64,000 nucleotides of DNA from Methylomicrobium lacus LW14 (GCF_000527095.1 NZ_AZUN01000001.1:3609501-3673500); one strand, 5' to 3'. Positions 44,507 through 53,524 are shown, numbered from the stretch's first letter. The notes: generated by a model from the sequence alone, not told the origin. A program made the numbers and translations.

Positions 44507-45031
44507 ATCGCTGCTAAAAAAGATGAAACCCGCCTGAACGATGCGATTACCGCCAGACGGGTGCGGGTAACGGGCGCTGATGGCGAGTCGTTGGGCATTA
44601 TTTCGATCGATGAAGCCAAGCAGATAGCCTATGCGGCCGATCTGGACTTAGTCGAAATATCGCCGAATGCGGACCCCCCGGTTTGCAAGATCATGAATTA
44701 TGGCAAATACCAGTTTGATCAAAACAAAAAACTGGCGATTGCCAAGAAAAAACAAAAGCAAATTCAGGTCAAGGAAATCAAATTCAGGCCGGGAACCGAT
44801 GAAGGCGACTATCAGGTCAAACTTAGAAGCCTGATCAAGTTCCTGAACGACGGGGATAAGACCAAAATCACCGTGCGTTACCGTGGGCGCGAATTAGCGC
44901 ACCGCGAAATCGGAATGGAGCAGTTGAAACGCCTCGAGAAAGACTTGGAAGACGTTGCAGTCGTCGAGCAGTTTCCGAAGATGGAAGGCCGCCAAATGAT
45001 CATGGTCATGGCCCCCAAAAAGAAAAAATAA
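44507..45031 (+). CDS. infC: Translation initiation factor IF-3
   Basis: The protein begins IAAKKDETRLNDAITA and continues with the IF-3 core (VCKIMNYGKYQFDQNKKLAIAKKKQ), about 174 residues. No ATG is available near the start. A GGAGG site (44494-44498) lies 8 nt before an ATC codon at 44507 and only 2 nt before a TTG at 44501. The ATC is thus the better start by spacing. IF-3 in E. coli starts with the similarly rare AUU, which lets IF-3 repress its own synthesis; the same control is inferred. Confidence 0.9.
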   Translation: MAAKKDETRLNDAITARRVRVTGADGESLGIISIDEAKQIAYAADLDLVEISPNADPPVCKIMNYGKYQFDQNKKLAIAKKKQKQIQVKEIKFRPGTDEGDYQVKLRSLIKFLNDGDKTKITVRYRGRELAHREIGMEQLKRLEKDLEDVAVVEQFPKMEGRQMIMVMAPKKKK

Positions 45032-45180
45032 TTCGCGTTTTTAACGCAATCTTGCGCAGCTCAGGACGAGGCTGCCAGCATCTTAAATCCATAGGATGCG
45101 CCTAATTCTTCAGGGCCATGCATTTTGCCTTGCTGGGTTATTTTTCTCAGGGATTTTTATTTTAATGTTGGAGCAAACAA
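45032..45180 (+). promoter_or_regulatory. Leader between infC and rpmI
   Basis: About 150 nt without a gene, ahead of rpmI. In E. coli the equivalent region carries the L20 operator that represses rpmI-rplT. I see some pairing potential but no clear match, so a role is by analogy only. Confidence 0.35.
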
Positions 45181-45378
45181 ATGCCGAAAATTAAAACCAA
45201 CCGGGGTGCCGCTAAGCGTTTAAGACGCACCGGCAACGGCGGTTTCAAATGCGGGCAATCGCATAAGCGTCATATTCTGACCAAGAAAAGCACCAAGCGG
45301 AAACGCCAACTGCGTAGTCCTGCGTCGGTTCATCCATCCGATGTACGTAGCGCGGCTCGTATGCTGCCTTACACCTAA
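45181..45378 (+). CDS. rpmI: Ribosomal protein L35
   Basis: 65 residues, very basic, MPKIKTNRGAAKRLRRTGNG and the RHILTKKSTKRKR motif are L35. A weak GGAG site precedes it. rplT follows 15 nt downstream. Confidence 0.98.
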   Translation: MPKIKTNRGAAKRLRRTGNGGFKCGQSHKRHILTKKSTKRKRQLRSPASVHPSDVRSAARMLPYT

Positions 45379-45393
45379 GCCGGGAGGATTACG

Positions 45394-45756
45394 ATGGCTA
45401 GAGTTAAACGCGGCGTCACCGCAAGAGCAAGACACAAGAAAATTTTAAAACAGGCGAAAGGCTACTACGGTGCCCGCAGCCGGGTCTATCGCGTTGCGAA
45501 GCAAGCGGTGATCAAGGCCGGTCAGTATGCGTACCGCGACCGCAGACAGAAAAAACGCCAATTCCGTGCGTTGTGGATCGTGCGTATCAACGCAGCCGCC
45601 AGACAGTGCGGTATGTCCTACAGCCGTCTGATCAACGGCCTCTCGAACGCGAATGTCGCGATCGACCGTAAGGTGTTAGCCGACATCGCCGTGCGCGACA
45701 TGGAAGCTTTCGCCGAAATCGCAAAAATTGCGAAAGCCAACGTCAGCTCGCTGTAA
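45394..45756 (+). CDS. rplT: Ribosomal protein L20
   Basis: 120 residues, basic: MARVKRGVTARARHKKILKQA and GYYGARSRVYRVAKQAV are L20 signatures. GGGAGG lies 5 nt before the ATG. L20 also represses its own operon in known relatives. Confidence 0.98.
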   Translation: MARVKRGVTARARHKKILKQAKGYYGARSRVYRVAKQAVIKAGQYAYRDRRQKKRQFRALWIVRINAAARQCGMSYSRLINGLSNANVAIDRKVLADIAVRDMEAFAEIAKIAKANVSSL

Positions 45757-45942
45757 GCCGGTCTGAATCTCCCGGGCAATCGGGAGATACCCTGTCTCCG
45801 CCCGCCTTTCCAAAAGCGCGGGCGGAACACCAAACCCAAGAACAGAATTCAAACAAAGCGGCAGGATCGCAGGTCGGTCCATGTGCCGCTTTGTCGTGTT
45901 AGCGTAACTCTATTTTCTTCCATTCTACCAGCGAGCCAAGCA
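45757..45942 (+). promoter_or_regulatory. Leader upstream of pheS with three hairpins
   Basis: Hairpins at 45767-45788 (8-bp stem), 45797-45826 (9-bp TCCGCCCGC stem) and 45853-45894 (11-bp ACAAAGCGGCA stem). They may separate rplT from pheS or attenuate pheST. No phenylalanine-rich leader peptide was found, so classic attenuation is not supported. Confidence 0.45.
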
Positions 45943-46962
45943 GTGTCTTCCACTCCTGAAGAAATTCTCGCGCAGGCCTCTAAAGCGCTTGCGGATGCCC
46001 AAGACCTCACGCAACTCGATCAGGTCCGCGTTCACTATCTCGGCAAAAAGGGGCTATTGACCCAGCTGATGAAGGAACTCGGCACGCTCGATCCCGAACA
46101 ACGCCGTGAAGCCGGCCAAAAAATCAATCAGGCGAAAGACCGCTTTCAGGAACAGCTGGACGGCCGCAAAGAGCTGCTCGAAGCCAATGAACTGGCCGCG
46201 CGCCTCGCGAGCGAGCGGGTCGATGTGACCCTGCCTGGCCGCGGCCAGGCGGCCGCGGGTCTGCATCCGGTCACGACCACCTTGCGGCGGATTTCGAAGA
46301 TTTTCACCAGCGCCGGCTTCAAGACCGTCGAAGGGCCGGAAATCGAGGACGATTACCACAATTTCGAGGCCTTGAACATTCCTGCCCACCACCCGGCGCG
46401 GGCGATGCACGACACCTTCTATTTCGATGCGCATACGGTGCTGCGGACGCACACCTCGCCGGTGCAGATTCGGGTGATGGAATCCGAAGAGCCGCCGTTG
46501 AAAGTGATTGCGCCGGGCCGCGTCTATCGCTGCGATTCCGATTTGACCCATTCGCCGATGTTTCATCAGGTCGAAGGCTTCCTGGTCGACCGCGATGTCA
46601 GTTTCGCCGATCTGAAAGGCGTCGTGTACGACTTTTTACAGGCCTTCTTCGAAAAAGACAGCCAGGTCCGTTTCCGTCCGTCCTATTTCCCGTTCACCGA
46701 GCCGTCGGCCGAAGTCGATATCGAATGCGTGATCTGCAATGGCGCCGGTTGCCGGGTGTGCGGTCATACCGGCTGGCTCGAAGTGATGGGCTGCGGCATG
46801 ATCCACCCCGAGGTGTTCAAGGCGGTCAACATCGACAGCGAAAAATATACCGGTTTTGCGTTCGGCATGGGCGTCGAACGGCTCGCGATGCTGCGTTACG
46901 GCATCAACGATTTACGGTTGTTCTTCGAAAACGACCTGAAATTCCTGCAACAATTCAAGTAA
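45943..46962 (+). CDS. pheS: Phenylalanyl-tRNA synthetase alpha subunit
   Basis: 339 residues from a GTG at 45943 (VSSTPEEILAQ). Class II motifs include GFKTVEGPEIEDDYHNF, RTHTSPVQIR and the C-terminal GFAFGMGVERLAMLRYGI. The alpha subunit carries the active site of the alpha2beta2 enzyme. The start is chosen by family N-terminus; a longer frame to 45883 exists. pheT follows at 14 nt. Confidence 0.96.
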   Translation: MSSTPEEILAQASKALADAQDLTQLDQVRVHYLGKKGLLTQLMKELGTLDPEQRREAGQKINQAKDRFQEQLDGRKELLEANELAARLASERVDVTLPGRGQAAAGLHPVTTTLRRISKIFTSAGFKTVEGPEIEDDYHNFEALNIPAHHPARAMHDTFYFDAHTVLRTHTSPVQIRVMESEEPPLKVIAPGRVYRCDSDLTHSPMFHQVEGFLVDRDVSFADLKGVVYDFLQAFFEKDSQVRFRPSYFPFTEPSAEVDIECVICNGAGCRVCGHTGWLEVMGCGMIHPEVFKAVNIDSEKYTGFAFGMGVERLAMLRYGINDLRLFFENDLKFLQQFK

Positions 46963-46976
46963 GCCGTCGATAAGTC

Positions 46977-49352
46977 ATGCAAATTAGTGAAGCCTGGTTA
47001 AGAACCTACGTCAATCCGGCCGTCAGCACCGAAGAACTGGTCGCGCAATTGACCATGGCCGGTCTCGAAGTCGATTCGGTCACCCCGGCCGCCGCGGTAT
47101 TCAGCGGCGTGGTCATCGGCGAAGTGCTCGCGATGGAGCAGCATCCCGATGCGGATCGCCTGCGCGTCTGCAAGGTAGAAGTCGGTCAAGGCGAGCCGCT
47201 GCAAATCGTCTGCGGCGCCAGCAACGTGCGCCCCGGCCTGAAGATTCCGGCCGCCTTGATCGGCGCGGTGCTGCCGGGCGATTTCAAGATCAAAAAATCC
47301 AAGCTGCGCGGCGTCGAATCCTATGGCATGCTGTGCTCCGAAAAGGAACTCGGCTTGGCCGAGGAGTCGAACGGCCTGATGGAATTGGCCGAGGACGCCC
47401 CAGTCGGCGTCGATATTCGCGACTATCTGGCGCTGAACGACAACCTGATCGAGGTCGACCTGACCCCGAACCGGGCCGATTGCCTGAGCGTCGAGGGCCT
47501 CGCGCGCGAAGTCGCGGTGCTGAATCAAATCGACTGCCAAGCCACGCCGCTGAAGAAGGCCGAGGTCGCGCATCGCGATACGCTGGACATTCGCGTCGAC
47601 GTGGCCTCCGCCTGCCCGCGCTATCTCGGCCGCCTGATCAAAGGCGTCAATCCACAGGCCGAAACGCCGCTGTGGATGCAGGAACGGCTCCGGCGTTCGG
47701 GCCTTAGAAGCCTCGGCGCCGTCGTCGATGTGACCAACTATGTGTTGCTCGAACTCGGTCAGCCGCTGCACGCTTTCGATGCGGACAAGCTGAGCGGCGG
47801 CATCCAGGTGCGCTGGGCAGAGGACGGCGAAGAACTGGCCCTGTTGAACGGCCAGACGATCAAGCTCGATGCCGAAGCGCTGGTGATTGCCGATAACGCG
47901 CGCGCGCTGGCCCTGGCCGGCGTGATGGGCGGCAGCGAATCGGCGGTCGGCGAGGGCACGCAAAACATTTTCCTCGAATGCGCATTCTTTGCGCCGCAAA
48001 GCATTGCGGGCAAGGCGCGCCGTTTCGGCCTGCATACCGATTCCTCGCACCGCTTCGAACGCGGCGTCGATCCTTTCCTGCAGGAGCGCGCGATAGAGCG
48101 TGCGACGCAATTGATTACCGAAATCGCCGGCGGCAGCGTCGGTTTGCTCGGCGCAGCGGTCTCCGAAGCGCATTTGCCGAAACGCGCGCCGATAGCACTG
48201 CGCCGGCAACGGATCGAGCGGCTGCTCGGCCTCTTGCCGAGTGACGAACAAATCGCCGGCATCATCAGTCGTCTGGGCATGGGGGTTGAGGCGACCGCGG
48301 ACGGCTGGCGGGTGACCCCTCCGGGCTTCCGTTTCGATGTCGCGATCGAAGCCGATCTGATCGAAGAAATCGCGCGTATCTACGGTTACAACAACCTGCC
48401 GAGCAACCGCCTCCTGGTGCGCACCGAACTGCACAAGGCGACCGAGTCGGCGCTGGAGCTGGATCGTGCCCGCGACCTTTTGGTCGATCGCGGCTATCAG
48501 GAAGCGATCACCTTCAGCTTTGTCGATGCGGAAACGCAGCAGGCGCTCACACCGGGTGCCGAGATGATCAGCCTGCAAAACCCGATCTCTTCCGAATTGT
48601 CGGTGATGCGCGGCACGCTCTGGTGCGGCCTGATCAAGGCGGCGGAACACAATGTGAACCGCCAGCAAAACCGGGTTCGCTTTTTCGAAACCGGCTTGCG
48701 TTTCATCCGCTCCGAAGGCAAGGTGTTGCAGGAAAAGATGCTGGCCGGCATCGCGCTCGGCAGCGCGCATCCCGAACAATGGGGCGAGGCGGCGCGCGCG
48801 GTCGACTTCTTCGACATCAAGGCCGATATTGAGGCGTTGTTTGCGTTGACTGGCTCTGCGGCGCGCTTCGTGCCGGGCGAACATCCTGCCCTGCATCCCG
48901 GCCAGACCGCCGAGATCCTGGCGCCGAATGGTCAGCGGATCGGCCTGATCGGCATGCTGCACCCTAATCTCGAAAAACAATTCGGCTTCGAGTGCCGGGT
49001 CTTCCTGTTCGAATTGGATCAGGATGCGCTGCTCGCGAAACCAAAGGCGCGGTTCAAGCCGCTGTCGAAATATCCGTCGGTGCGGCGCGACCTGGCCTTG
49101 ATCGTCACAGAAGAGGTGACGGCCGAGCAGATCACAGCATGCGTTAGCGAACTCCAGGAACCTGCGCTGCAAACCGTCGTACCGTTCGACGTATATCGCG
49201 GCAAGGGCGTCGAGGCGGGGCATAAAAGCATCGCCCTGAGCCTGACCTTGCAAGATTATGCGCAGACGCTGACAGATTCCGAAATCGATGCTATAGTATC
49301 TAAGCTTTTGGAAAACTTGAAAAATAAAATTGGTGCGAAGTTGAGGGATTGA
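46977..49352 (+). CDS. pheT: Phenylalanyl-tRNA synthetase beta subunit
   Basis: 791 residues. The tRNA-binding domain (EVLAMEQHPDADRLRVCKVEV) is N-terminal, then B3/B4 editing region and the C-terminal anticodon-binding domain (KYPSVRRDLALIV). It completes the phenylalanyl-tRNA synthetase with PheS. ihfA starts 4 nt after the stop, as in many Gammaproteobacteria. Confidence 0.98.
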   Translation: MQISEAWLRTYVNPAVSTEELVAQLTMAGLEVDSVTPAAAVFSGVVIGEVLAMEQHPDADRLRVCKVEVGQGEPLQIVCGASNVRPGLKIPAALIGAVLPGDFKIKKSKLRGVESYGMLCSEKELGLAEESNGLMELAEDAPVGVDIRDYLALNDNLIEVDLTPNRADCLSVEGLAREVAVLNQIDCQATPLKKAEVAHRDTLDIRVDVASACPRYLGRLIKGVNPQAETPLWMQERLRRSGLRSLGAVVDVTNYVLLELGQPLHAFDADKLSGGIQVRWAEDGEELALLNGQTIKLDAEALVIADNARALALAGVMGGSESAVGEGTQNIFLECAFFAPQSIAGKARRFGLHTDSSHRFERGVDPFLQERAIERATQLITEIAGGSVGLLGAAVSEAHLPKRAPIALRRQRIERLLGLLPSDEQIAGIISRLGMGVEATADGWRVTPPGFRFDVAIEADLIEEIARIYGYNNLPSNRLLVRTELHKATESALELDRARDLLVDRGYQEAITFSFVDAETQQALTPGAEMISLQNPISSELSVMRGTLWCGLIKAAEHNVNRQQNRVRFFETGLRFIRSEGKVLQEKMLAGIALGSAHPEQWGEAARAVDFFDIKADIEALFALTGSAARFVPGEHPALHPGQTAEILAPNGQRIGLIGMLHPNLEKQFGFECRVFLFELDQDALLAKPKARFKPLSKYPSVRRDLALIVTEEVTAEQITACVSELQEPALQTVVPFDVYRGKGVEAGHKSIALSLTLQDYAQTLTDSEIDAIVSKLLENLKNKIGAKLRD

Positions 49353-49356
49353 TTAA

Positions 49357-49656
49357 ATGGCATTAACCAAAGCTGATTTTGCTGAAAAACTTTTCGAAGA
49401 GCTCGGCCTTAACAAACGCGAAGCCAAAGACATCGTGGAGCTGTTTTTTGAAGAAATCAAAACCGCTCTAGAGCGCGGCGAACAGGTCAAACTGTCCGGT
49501 TTCGGCAAGTTTGAACTGCGCGACAAGAACAGCCGTCCGGGGAGAAATCCAAAAACCGGGGAAGAAATACCCATTACCGCCCGGCGTGTGGTAACATTTA
49601 GGTCTGGTCAAAAACTCAAAGCGCGGGTAGAAGCTTATGCTGGAACCGAGTCATAA
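49357..49656 (+). CDS. ihfA: Integration host factor alpha subunit
   Basis: 99 residues. MALTKADFAEKLFEELGLNKREAK and GFGKFELRDKNSRPGRNPKTGEEIPI are IhfA, with the DNA-bending beta arm containing RPGRNPKTG. IHF bends DNA at many promoters and att sites. It is relevant here because an integrase-bearing element sits 0.5 kb downstream. Confidence 0.98.
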   Translation: MALTKADFAEKLFEELGLNKREAKDIVELFFEEIKTALERGEQVKLSGFGKFELRDKNSRPGRNPKTGEEIPITARRVVTFRSGQKLKARVEAYAGTES

Positions 49657-49990
49657 TAACGAATTGCCGCCCATACCGGCCAAACGCTATTTCACGATCG
49701 GTGAAGTCAGCGAACTGTGCGCAGTCAAACCCCATGTACTGCGCTATTGGGAGCAGGAGTTCACCGAACTGAGTCCGGTCAAGCGCCGCGGCAACCGCCG
49801 GTATTACCAGCGCCACGATGTGCTGATGATCCGCCAGATCCGTTCGCTGTTGTACGAGCAAGGCTATACGATCGGCGGCGCCAGGGCGCATCTGACCAGC
49901 GACGAGCACAAGGAAGATGCGACGCGCACCAAGCAATTGATCCAGCAAATGGTCGTCGAACTCGAAGACATTCTGGAATTGCTTAAATAA
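49637..49990 (+). CDS. MerR family transcriptional regulator
   Basis: 117 residues. The helix-turn-helix YFTIGEVSELCAVKPHVLRYWEQEF is MerR-type, followed by RRYYQRHDVLMIRQIRSLLY. No metal-binding Cys is seen, which is normal for this conserved branch found after ihfA. It overlaps ihfA by 20 nt. Confidence 0.93.
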   Translation: MLEPSHNNELPPIPAKRYFTIGEVSELCAVKPHVLRYWEQEFTELSPVKRRGNRRYYQRHDVLMIRQIRSLLYEQGYTIGGARAHLTSDEHKEDATRTKQLIQQMVVELEDILELLK

Positions 49991-50008
49991 AGCGCTTTGT
50001 AATATAAT
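49979..50008 (+). promoter_or_regulatory. Candidate promoter of tRNA-Pro
   Basis: TTGCTT (49979-49984) and TATAAT (50003-50008), 18-nt spacing, about 90 nt upstream of the tRNA. It overlaps the end of the merR gene. Confidence 0.5.
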
Positions 50009-50096
50009 CTATCCTCTTCGACTTTTCTCAAAAGCCGTATATAGTTTTTTCTTTCTGAATTGCGATGGCGCTCAGCCAGGGCAATTGTCAAATCAT

Positions 50097-50173
50097 CGGG
50101 GCGTAGCGCAGTTTGGTAGCGCACTTGCATGGGGTGCAAGGGGTCGAAGGTTCAAATCCTTTCGTCCCGACCA
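50097..50173 (+). tRNA. tRNA-Pro (anticodon GGG)
   Basis: 77 nt: acceptor CGGGGCG / CGTCCCG with one G-U pair, anticodon loop ATGGGGT between CTTGC/GCAAG, TTCAAAT T-loop, encoded CCA. Its 3' 45 nt are repeated at 56871-56915, marking it as the integration target of the element to the right. Confidence 0.96.
50129..50173 (+). repeat. Attachment site attL (within tRNA-Pro)
   Basis: 45-bp repeat from the anticodon loop to CCA. Compared with attR it differs at four positions; in the T-stem the 50-64 pair is A-T here and G-C in attR, so both copies still pair. Confidence 0.9.
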
Positions 50174-50226
50174 TTTAAATCAAGGGCTTAGAAAGTCCAT
50201 GTAATCATCAAAAATCAAAAATCAGG

Positions 50227-50254
50227 TTTCCGGGTAACTTTCGGGTAACTTTTC
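50227..50254. repeat. Left sub-terminal integrase-arm-like sites
   Basis: Two CGGGTAACTTT copies 11 nt apart, in the same arrangement and orientation as at 56715-56742 near the other end. Position and pairing suggest arm-type binding sites for the integrase or its accessory factor. Confidence 0.7.
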
Positions 50255-51027
50255 GTAAAAATGAGTTGCTCATCTCTCCCGATCCGCCAGAGTGAAACCT
50301 AGTAAAAACTTAGTATTATCGGTTCGTACTCGGTGCGTACTCGGCCTGAATGTTGCGGAGGCGATGGTTACAGGCAAGGTTGCAGTACTTTGACTCGTAC
50401 TCGGCCTGAATGTCAGCATTTGTCAGCAATCTTGATCCTTTTTTTGTTCACCACCTTGTAAAGCCGAATTGCCCCGGCTTAAACCTGGAGTTTTCTGGAG
50501 TGAAAGTTTAGGATTCCGTTGTTTGATTGAATAGCGGGAAATCCCGCTTTTTCTTGTTCACGCTCTCGTATTTTGTTCACACACTCGTATCAAGCTCGTA
50601 CCGCTTCACTTGCCAACTGCGTACTCTTTGCGCCAGACACAAAAAAGCCGGGTTGCCCCGGCTCTCTGGTGTCGATGTTACATTATCACATTGGCTTGAA
50701 TGTCAGGTTTTCGCCCATGCAGTCTCGGCGCGGTCACGATTTAGTAATTTATAGTAAATTCATTTCAATGGCATATGCGACTTGCTGAGAATCTCAACAT
50801 TTCTCAACAGCCTTGGGCCGCAAGGCAATGGCGTGTGCGACTTGCTGAATATCGCACTTTTATCGCACTTTGCCATACTATATTGAGCCATTCATCCAAG
50901 GCATAGCCGGGATGCGCATTCTTTGCCGCTCTGTTTGTGTTGGTAACTTCATGATCTTATTACTTGATAGTAAGCATACGGGTGATCCATTTAGTAAAAG
51001 TTAGCATTTGTTAATATTTCTTCCGGG
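50255..51027. other. Non-coding left end of the element, with direct repeats
   Basis: About 770 nt without a supported gene. It holds CGTACTCGGCCTGAATGT repeated at about 50347 and 50396 (with further CGTACTCGG-like units nearby), and ATGGCRTRTGCGACTTGCTGA repeated near 50769 and 50829. A hairpin AGCGGGA/TCCCGCT with TTTTT lies at 50533-50552. Such repeats could be replication or regulatory sites. Confidence 0.55.
50641..50664 (-). terminator. Minus-strand terminator at the end of the element operon
   Basis: Read on the minus strand: AGCCGGG, 4-nt GCAA loop, CCCGGCT, then TTTTTT. It would end the minus-strand gene row (integration-regulator to small Cys protein). Confidence 0.75.
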
Positions 51028-51540
51028 TCAATGCTCATCGGCGTAATCCTCGCCCTCGACGGGCTTAATATTTGTGGCGTCCGGGTACTGCTCCCGTGCT
51101 TCCTTGATTGTCATCCTTGGCATTGAGCACGAATAGAACTGTGTGCCGTCCTGCCGGGTTATCAAAAACTTGAAGTATCGGCCCTCGGCATTGTGGGCGG
51201 CTTCGCTGCTGGCGCTCGATAAGTATTTGTCGCACTGGTGCGAGTCATCGGCCCAGTGACACGCGCCGAACGGCATAACATCTGCCTTGCATATACCAGC
51301 ACCGCCGCCGTGGGCGTGGTAGCTCTCGAAGTGAATACAGGTCTTGCAGGTGATGGCGGGGTTTGTTTTTGGCTCGGCTGGTTTTGTGTTTTCTGCGTTG
51401 GTTTTCGTTTTTTCTGGGGGAACCGAGGGAACCGGGGGAACCTCCAGTAAATCCGCGCCCTCCAGCGGTTCCCTCTGAATTTTTAGCGGGGGAACCGGGG
51501 GAACCGGCTTAGTCAGTGTCGAAAGCAATCCTTCAAGCAT
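51028..51540 (-). CDS. Element-encoded Cys-rich small protein
   Basis: 170 residues. The first 45 are rich in Pro/Val (PVPPVPP and PPVPSVPPEK), followed by a Cys pattern CKTCIHF, GICKADVMPFGACHW and QCDKY that could bind zinc, and a C-terminal segment GTQFYSCSMPRMTIKEAREQ. Proteins like this occur beside primase genes in integrative elements, with no known role. The start at 51540 overlaps the DUF927 stop by 8 nt. The Pro/Val run is encoded by the GGTTCCCCC repeat discussed separately. Confidence 0.65.
   Translation of the reverse strand: MLEGLLSTLTKPVPPVPPLKIQREPLEGADLLEVPPVPSVPPEKTKTNAENTKPAEPKTNPAITCKTCIHFESYHAHGGGAGICKADVMPFGACHWADDSHQCDKYLSSASSEAAHNAEGRYFKFLITRQDGTQFYSCSMPRMTIKEAREQYPDATNIKPVEGEDYADEH
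51415..51505. repeat. GGGGGAACC motif cluster 1
   Basis: At least four perfect or near-perfect GGGGGAACC (or GAGGGAACC) copies on the plus strand plus one inverted copy, within the small Cys-rich gene. The same motif recurs at 53299-53391 in another gene and frame. Confidence 0.75.
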
Positions 51541-53524
51541 GGCCGCCGTCCTCATCGGGTTTAACCCAATACAGGTTTATCTTTTCGCCGTGGATCGTGG
51601 TTTTTTTCGATCGTTTGTCTTTGTCTCGCTCGACAATCCAGCCCGCGCCATCCAATGCGCTGAGAACCCGGTTAAAATCATAATTGCCGCCCGCCTCCTT
51701 CAATGCCGCCGAAGTGAGCATATAAACCCGCCCGCCCGGCCCGTCCGTGTACCATCCGGCCCGCTCGGTTTTCGGCGAGTGCTCGCCTCCCTTATCAGTA
51801 AACCGGGTATCGCCAAATTTTAGAATGTAATCGTTGATCCCTTGCAGGATTTGTTTGTCCTCAGTCGCTCCCGATCCGTGTAGCGTCAACCATTGCGTAA
51901 ACATCGTTTTGCAGGCGTCCAGCGCCGCGCCTTGTTCCCATGGCAATATTCCGGCCTCGATTGCCAGCTCGCCCGCCATCGCATACAGGGCGAACCGGGA
52001 AGCGGCCCGCGCCGCTTGGCTATCGGTGTGCCCGAACTGTGTTTCGATTTGCGCCAGGATCGCGCCGAAGTCTGCATTGCCTTGATTGATGATATGCTCG
52101 ACAAACTTAACGCCCGCGTGCCCGAAATGCTTGGCGGATTCGGCTTTGAAATAGTCGGCCATTTGCCGCCCGTCCTTGAAGTCGTGCAGGGTGTCGAATA
52201 TGCCAAATTGTCGCGCCGCCGGAATATTCAGTAATCGCACCAATTGCCCGGCCTTGGCTTGTTTTCCGCCTTCCTGCATCATGGCCCCAATGGATCGCTC
52301 CCCAGTCGATAACAGCGTCAAGCGCCAGCGGTGAACGCGCCGCGCCGCGCCGATCCGGCTTGCTCTCGTTTTGCCTACGCCATTGCCCAGACTGTAAACA
52401 ATCGCGCCGATTTCTTTCGGGTCGGCCTCGTTAATTTCGTCCAGACATAAACAGGTGTCTGATAATTGCGCCGCTACGCCTTCCAAACCGTTGCCGGTCG
52501 CCCGCCAAGTGCGCTTGAAGTCTTCGCCGCCCCATATGGAAGAACCGACACAAAGCGCCGTGGTTTTGCCTATGCTGCTATCGCCCATCCAATGAACGCC
52601 GCCGGAATCGCGCCCGACTTTCGCCAGCAATGGCGCGGCCAGCGGGACGCAAAGCGAAACCATTAAAACCGGGTTGCCTTCGCAGAATCCGGCCATTTTC
52701 CGCCATTCGTGATAATTGCCGCCGGTACGCGCCGCGCCTTCGGATAATGGGCTTTCGCTTTGAAAATACACATTGTCAGCGCCGATAACACAATCCTTTA
52801 GCACGAACGCGCCGCCGTTTTGAGTCCACCCGGTTTTGGTGGCCGCCGTGATAACCTTTTTGGGTGTTTCCCATTGCAGATAATCGGCAAGCTGCGCCCG
52901 GTTGCGCTGCTCGATCTCGACGCCAGACGCCAACAATTCGCCGCGCAATTCTTCGCACGATCCGCGCAATAGCTCCATTGGCATAGCCCACATGTGCCAG
53001 CGGCCTAAAGAATCACGGTACCTCAGCAAACGCCCGAATAACTGCCCGTCCTCGGTGTTGGTCAGTCCATCGATGTAAAGGGGAGAACAAATTCGCGCCG
53101 GAATAAAAGCCGGTGGTTTCGTTTCGGTGCCTTCCGTCATCCTGCAATGCCAGACTCCCGGCTTGCACTTACTGCCGCCCATGCTAAACCAATCATCCTT
53201 GACCAAAAAACAAGGCATTTTCAAGTTTTCAATATCGATCTTTTCCAGGTCTTCGCCGCTATCATGCAGCGGGTCGGTTGCATCGTTTAAATCAGTGGTG
53301 GTTCCCCCGGTTCCCTCTGTGTTTTTTTCGGGGGAACCGCTGAAAGCCGCGCCGTTGCTGGTGGTTACCCCGGTTCCCTCGGTTCCCTTGGATTTTTCAA
53401 TATCCAAGGGATTGCGCGATTCTTTCGGCTTCGCCTCGCCATGATTCGGTAAAGACTCGAATGGCGGAGTATTGAAATTTTGGTTTTTTGGGGAACCAGA
53501 GAACTTTTCTAGTGATTCAATCAT
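51533..53524 (-). CDS. DUF927 domain ATPase, probable replication helicase
   Basis: 663 residues. Residues 1-100 are low complexity (TEGTGVTTSNG, NTEGTGGTTTD). Walker A GDSSIGKTTAL is near residue 320 and Walker B CLCLDEINEADP follows; the fold is DUF927, a helicase/primase-associated ATPase of satellites and integrative elements. It probably unwinds the element origin together with the TOPRIM protein encoded upstream, whose stop overlaps its start (TAATG). The window shows both Walker motifs intact. Confidence 0.85.
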   Translation of the reverse strand: MIESLEKFSGSPKNQNFNTPPFESLPNHGEAKPKESRNPLDIEKSKGTEGTGVTTSNGAAFSGSPEKNTEGTGGTTTDLNDATDPLHDSGEDLEKIDIENLKMPCFLVKDDWFSMGGSKCKPGVWHCRMTEGTETKPPAFIPARICSPLYIDGLTNTEDGQLFGRLLRYRDSLGRWHMWAMPMELLRGSCEELRGELLASGVEIEQRNRAQLADYLQWETPKKVITAATKTGWTQNGGAFVLKDCVIGADNVYFQSESPLSEGAARTGGNYHEWRKMAGFCEGNPVLMVSLCVPLAAPLLAKVGRDSGGVHWMGDSSIGKTTALCVGSSIWGGEDFKRTWRATGNGLEGVAAQLSDTCLCLDEINEADPKEIGAIVYSLGNGVGKTRASRIGAARRVHRWRLTLLSTGERSIGAMMQEGGKQAKAGQLVRLLNIPAARQFGIFDTLHDFKDGRQMADYFKAESAKHFGHAGVKFVEHIINQGNADFGAILAQIETQFGHTDSQAARAASRFALYAMAGELAIEAGILPWEQGAALDACKTMFTQWLTLHGSGATEDKQILQGINDYILKFGDTRFTDKGGEHSPKTERAGWYTDGPGGRVYMLTSAALKEAGGNYDFNRVLSALDGAGWIVERDKDKRSKKTTIHGEKINLYWVKPDEDGGHA
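53299..53391. repeat. GGGGGAACC motif cluster 2
   Basis: Several GGTTCCCCC/GGTTCCCTC copies (mostly inverted relative to cluster 1) and one forward copy inside the low-complexity N-terminus of the DUF927 gene; one more TTGGGGAACC lies at 53488-53498. Confidence 0.75.

Noticed and set aside
45881..45907. Eight-codon frame before pheS as a leader peptide
   Set aside because: It has only one Phe codon and no ribosome site, so it does not look like a pheST attenuator peptide.
46998..49253. 751-codon minus-strand open frame opposite pheT
   Set aside because: It is the mirror of pheT in a GC-rich gene; no domain or ribosome site, and pheT is certain.
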